Shown here: piece after piece, positions 5,696 through 6,385 of the stretch
Layout: every line of letters begins with the position of its first letter
How positions within the stretch are numbered: the first letter of the stretch is position 1
The notes under the pieces: model-generated
The model's database searches: none
Told to the model about the DNA's origin: nothing
The model's input: only the letters and a program-made list of their open reading frames with translations
Position numbers and translations under genes: made by a program
Assembly: GCA_964584325.1 (NCBI GenBank)
Contig: CAZOZP010000106.1
Location: 1 to 6,385, forward strand
Source: CAZOZP01 sp964584325
Lineage (GTDB): Bacteria; Bacteroidota; Ignavibacteria; Ignavibacteriales; Melioribacteraceae
Direction: 5' to 3'
Length of the DNA: 6,385 nucleotides

Positions 5696-5825
5696 CGGTA
5701 ACAAAGTGTATATGCCATAAGGGTTTCAGTGGGTATTCAAGCGTTGTAGCCCGCTCAAACTTTCGTGTCGGTGGACAGGAAACTACTCCGCAATCCCTTA
5801 CGGCACATACACTCGACCGTTAGCA
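5696..5825 (+). other. attC site 3 (end of cassette 3)
   Basis: Inverse core CGGTAAC (5696-5702) and core GTTAGCA (5819-5825) enclose a long stem: AGTGTATATGCCATAAGGG (5705-5723) against CCCTTACGGCACATACACT (5795-5813), 17 of 19 pairs. Both mismatches are A opposite C on this strand, which become G-T wobble pairs on the bottom strand, the strand integrase normally recombines. At 130 bp it is longer than attC1 and attC2, and its central sequence is unlike theirs, suggesting a different source. Confidence 0.87.
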
Positions 5826-6385
5826 GCAATTAAAATGGATTAGGAAAATGGGAACGAGAATAGAAATAATAACGGGTGATATTACTAAACAAAATGTTGA
5901 CGCAATTGTAAATGCCGCAAACAATTCACTTTTGGGTGGTGGCGGTGTTGACGGAGCTATACATAATGCGGCAGGTGATGAATTACTTACAGAATGCAGA
6001 AAATTAAATGGTTGCGAAACAGGACAAGCCAAAATTACAAAAGGTTATAAATTACCGGCCAAATTTGTAATTCATACTGTTGGTCCTATTTGGAGTGGCG
6101 GCCAAAATAATGAAAATGAATTATTAGCAAATTGTTATAAAAATTGTTTGAAACTTGCGATAGAAAATAACATTAAGACAATTTGTTTTCCATCAATAAG
6201 CACAGGTGCTTACGGTTTCCCAATTGATAAAGCATCAGAAATTGCCTTAAAAGAAATATTATGTTTCTTAAAAGAAAACGAATTTATTGAATTAGTAAAA
6301 ATTGTTTGTTTCGGGCACAATCCTTATAACTATGCTTACCCCCATCTGTTAGACAGTCTTTACATTATATTTAAGTGGATCTTAT
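5820..6385 (+). mobile_element. integron gene cassette 4 (macrodomain protein), cut by window edge
   Basis: The cassette begins at the TTAGCA after G5819 and runs past the right edge. Its attC is not visible. It contains one gene, in the same orientation as the others. By the pattern seen in cassettes 1 and 2, the sequence before its own attC should end in something close to TGCTGCTAAC, the complement of its start. Confidence 0.7.
5848..6385 (+). CDS. macrodomain protein, probable ADP-ribose or O-acetyl-ADP-ribose hydrolase (3' end outside window)
   Basis: At least 179 residues are encoded with no stop before the edge. The whole macrodomain is visible: GDIT at 10-13, DAIVNAANNSLLGGGGVDGAIH at 18-39 shows the Asn and Asp of the MacroD/YmdB-type active site plus the Gly-rich loop, then CETGQAKITKGY at 56-67, VIHTVGP at 74-80, and the phosphate-binding loop SISTGAYGFP at 116-125. 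These enzymes bind ADP-ribose and typically remove O-acetyl or ADP-ribosyl groups; the cellular target here is unknown. Usual family length is about 170-180 aa, so the stop is probably just beyond the edge. The C-terminal stretch (about 157-179, hydrophobic and aromatic) departs from what I recall of YmdB. The ATG at 5848 has only a very close AGGA (5842-5845); a tiny ATG-GAT-TAG ORF lies at 5835-5843. Confidence 0.9.
   Translation, partial: MGTRIEIITGDITKQNVDAIVNAANNSLLGGGGVDGAIHNAAGDELLTECRKLNGCETGQAKITKGYKLPAKFVIHTVGPIWSGGQNNENELLANCYKNCLKLAIENNIKTICFPSISTGAYGFPIDKASEIALKEILCFLKENEFIELVKIVCFGHNPYNYAYPHLLDSLYIIFKWIL

Larger units (their letters stand above)
2639..5819 (+). mobile_element. 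integron gene cassette 3 carrying a Zorya-type operon
   Basis: The unit runs from the base after G2638 to G5819 in attC3, about 3.2 kb. This is several times the usual cassette size. No attC-like hairpin or GTT core box pair was found between zorA, zorB and the HNH gene, so all three would move together. Its ends are partly complementary: GTTA-GCCA-TGCT elements at 2638-2652 match the reverse complement of 5687-5702 with small internal loops. That supports reading it as a single cassette and not as several cassettes with decayed sites. Confidence 0.75.

Noticed and set aside
5820..6032. Minus-strand frame opposite the macrodomain gene
   Set aside because: It is a shadow of the macrodomain coding sequence, which has intact family motifs on the + strand.

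Overview
The window reads as a run of integron gene cassettes, all in + orientation, separated by three recognisable attC recombination sites (about 1816-1910, 2548-2644 and 5696-5825). Each ends in a GTT-type core box and folds into a long imperfect hairpin. The genes are AT-rich and the attC sites GC-rich, as is usual for cassettes. The host cannot be fixed from the sequence. Low GC, weak or absent Shine-Dalgarno sites in cassettes 3 and 4, and the look of attC3 would suit a Bacteroidota (or environmental, metagenomic) source. Cassettes 1 and 2 have good Shine-Dalgarno sites and a different attC style, so the array looks assembled from different donors.

Layout: 1-346 is very AT-rich and carries no gene I can support. 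It holds a weak terminator-like hairpin and a possible promoter. At 347-411 palindromic sequence leads to a box pair (TATAAC-ATA-GTTAGCC) that resembles an attI insertion point, so this may be the proximal end of the array; the integrase gene is not in the window. Cassette 1 (406-1904) encodes an erythromycin-esterase-family enzyme with its catalytic residues in place. Cassette 2 (1905-2638) encodes a 193-aa protein I do not recognise. Cassette 3 (2639-5819) is unusually large, about 3.2 kb, and holds a three-gene operon: a MotA/ExbB-like channel protein with a long helical tail, a MotB/OmpA-like peptidoglycan-binding stator partner, and an HNH-nuclease gene. This is the composition of a type II Zorya anti-phage system (ZorA, ZorB, ZorE). 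Cassette 4 (from 5820) begins a macrodomain protein (ADP-ribose-type hydrolase) that runs off the right edge.

Two points stand out. First, the Zorya-type operon is packaged as a single cassette, but its HNH gene is interrupted: the zinc-ligand pairs lie in two different frames, and the segment that should carry the catalytic histidines is missing, so the nuclease is probably dead in this copy. Second, cassettes 1 and 2, and more weakly 3, have inverted repeats at their two ends that extend well beyond the 7-bp core boxes. These would only come together in the excised circular cassette, where they would lengthen the attC stem.
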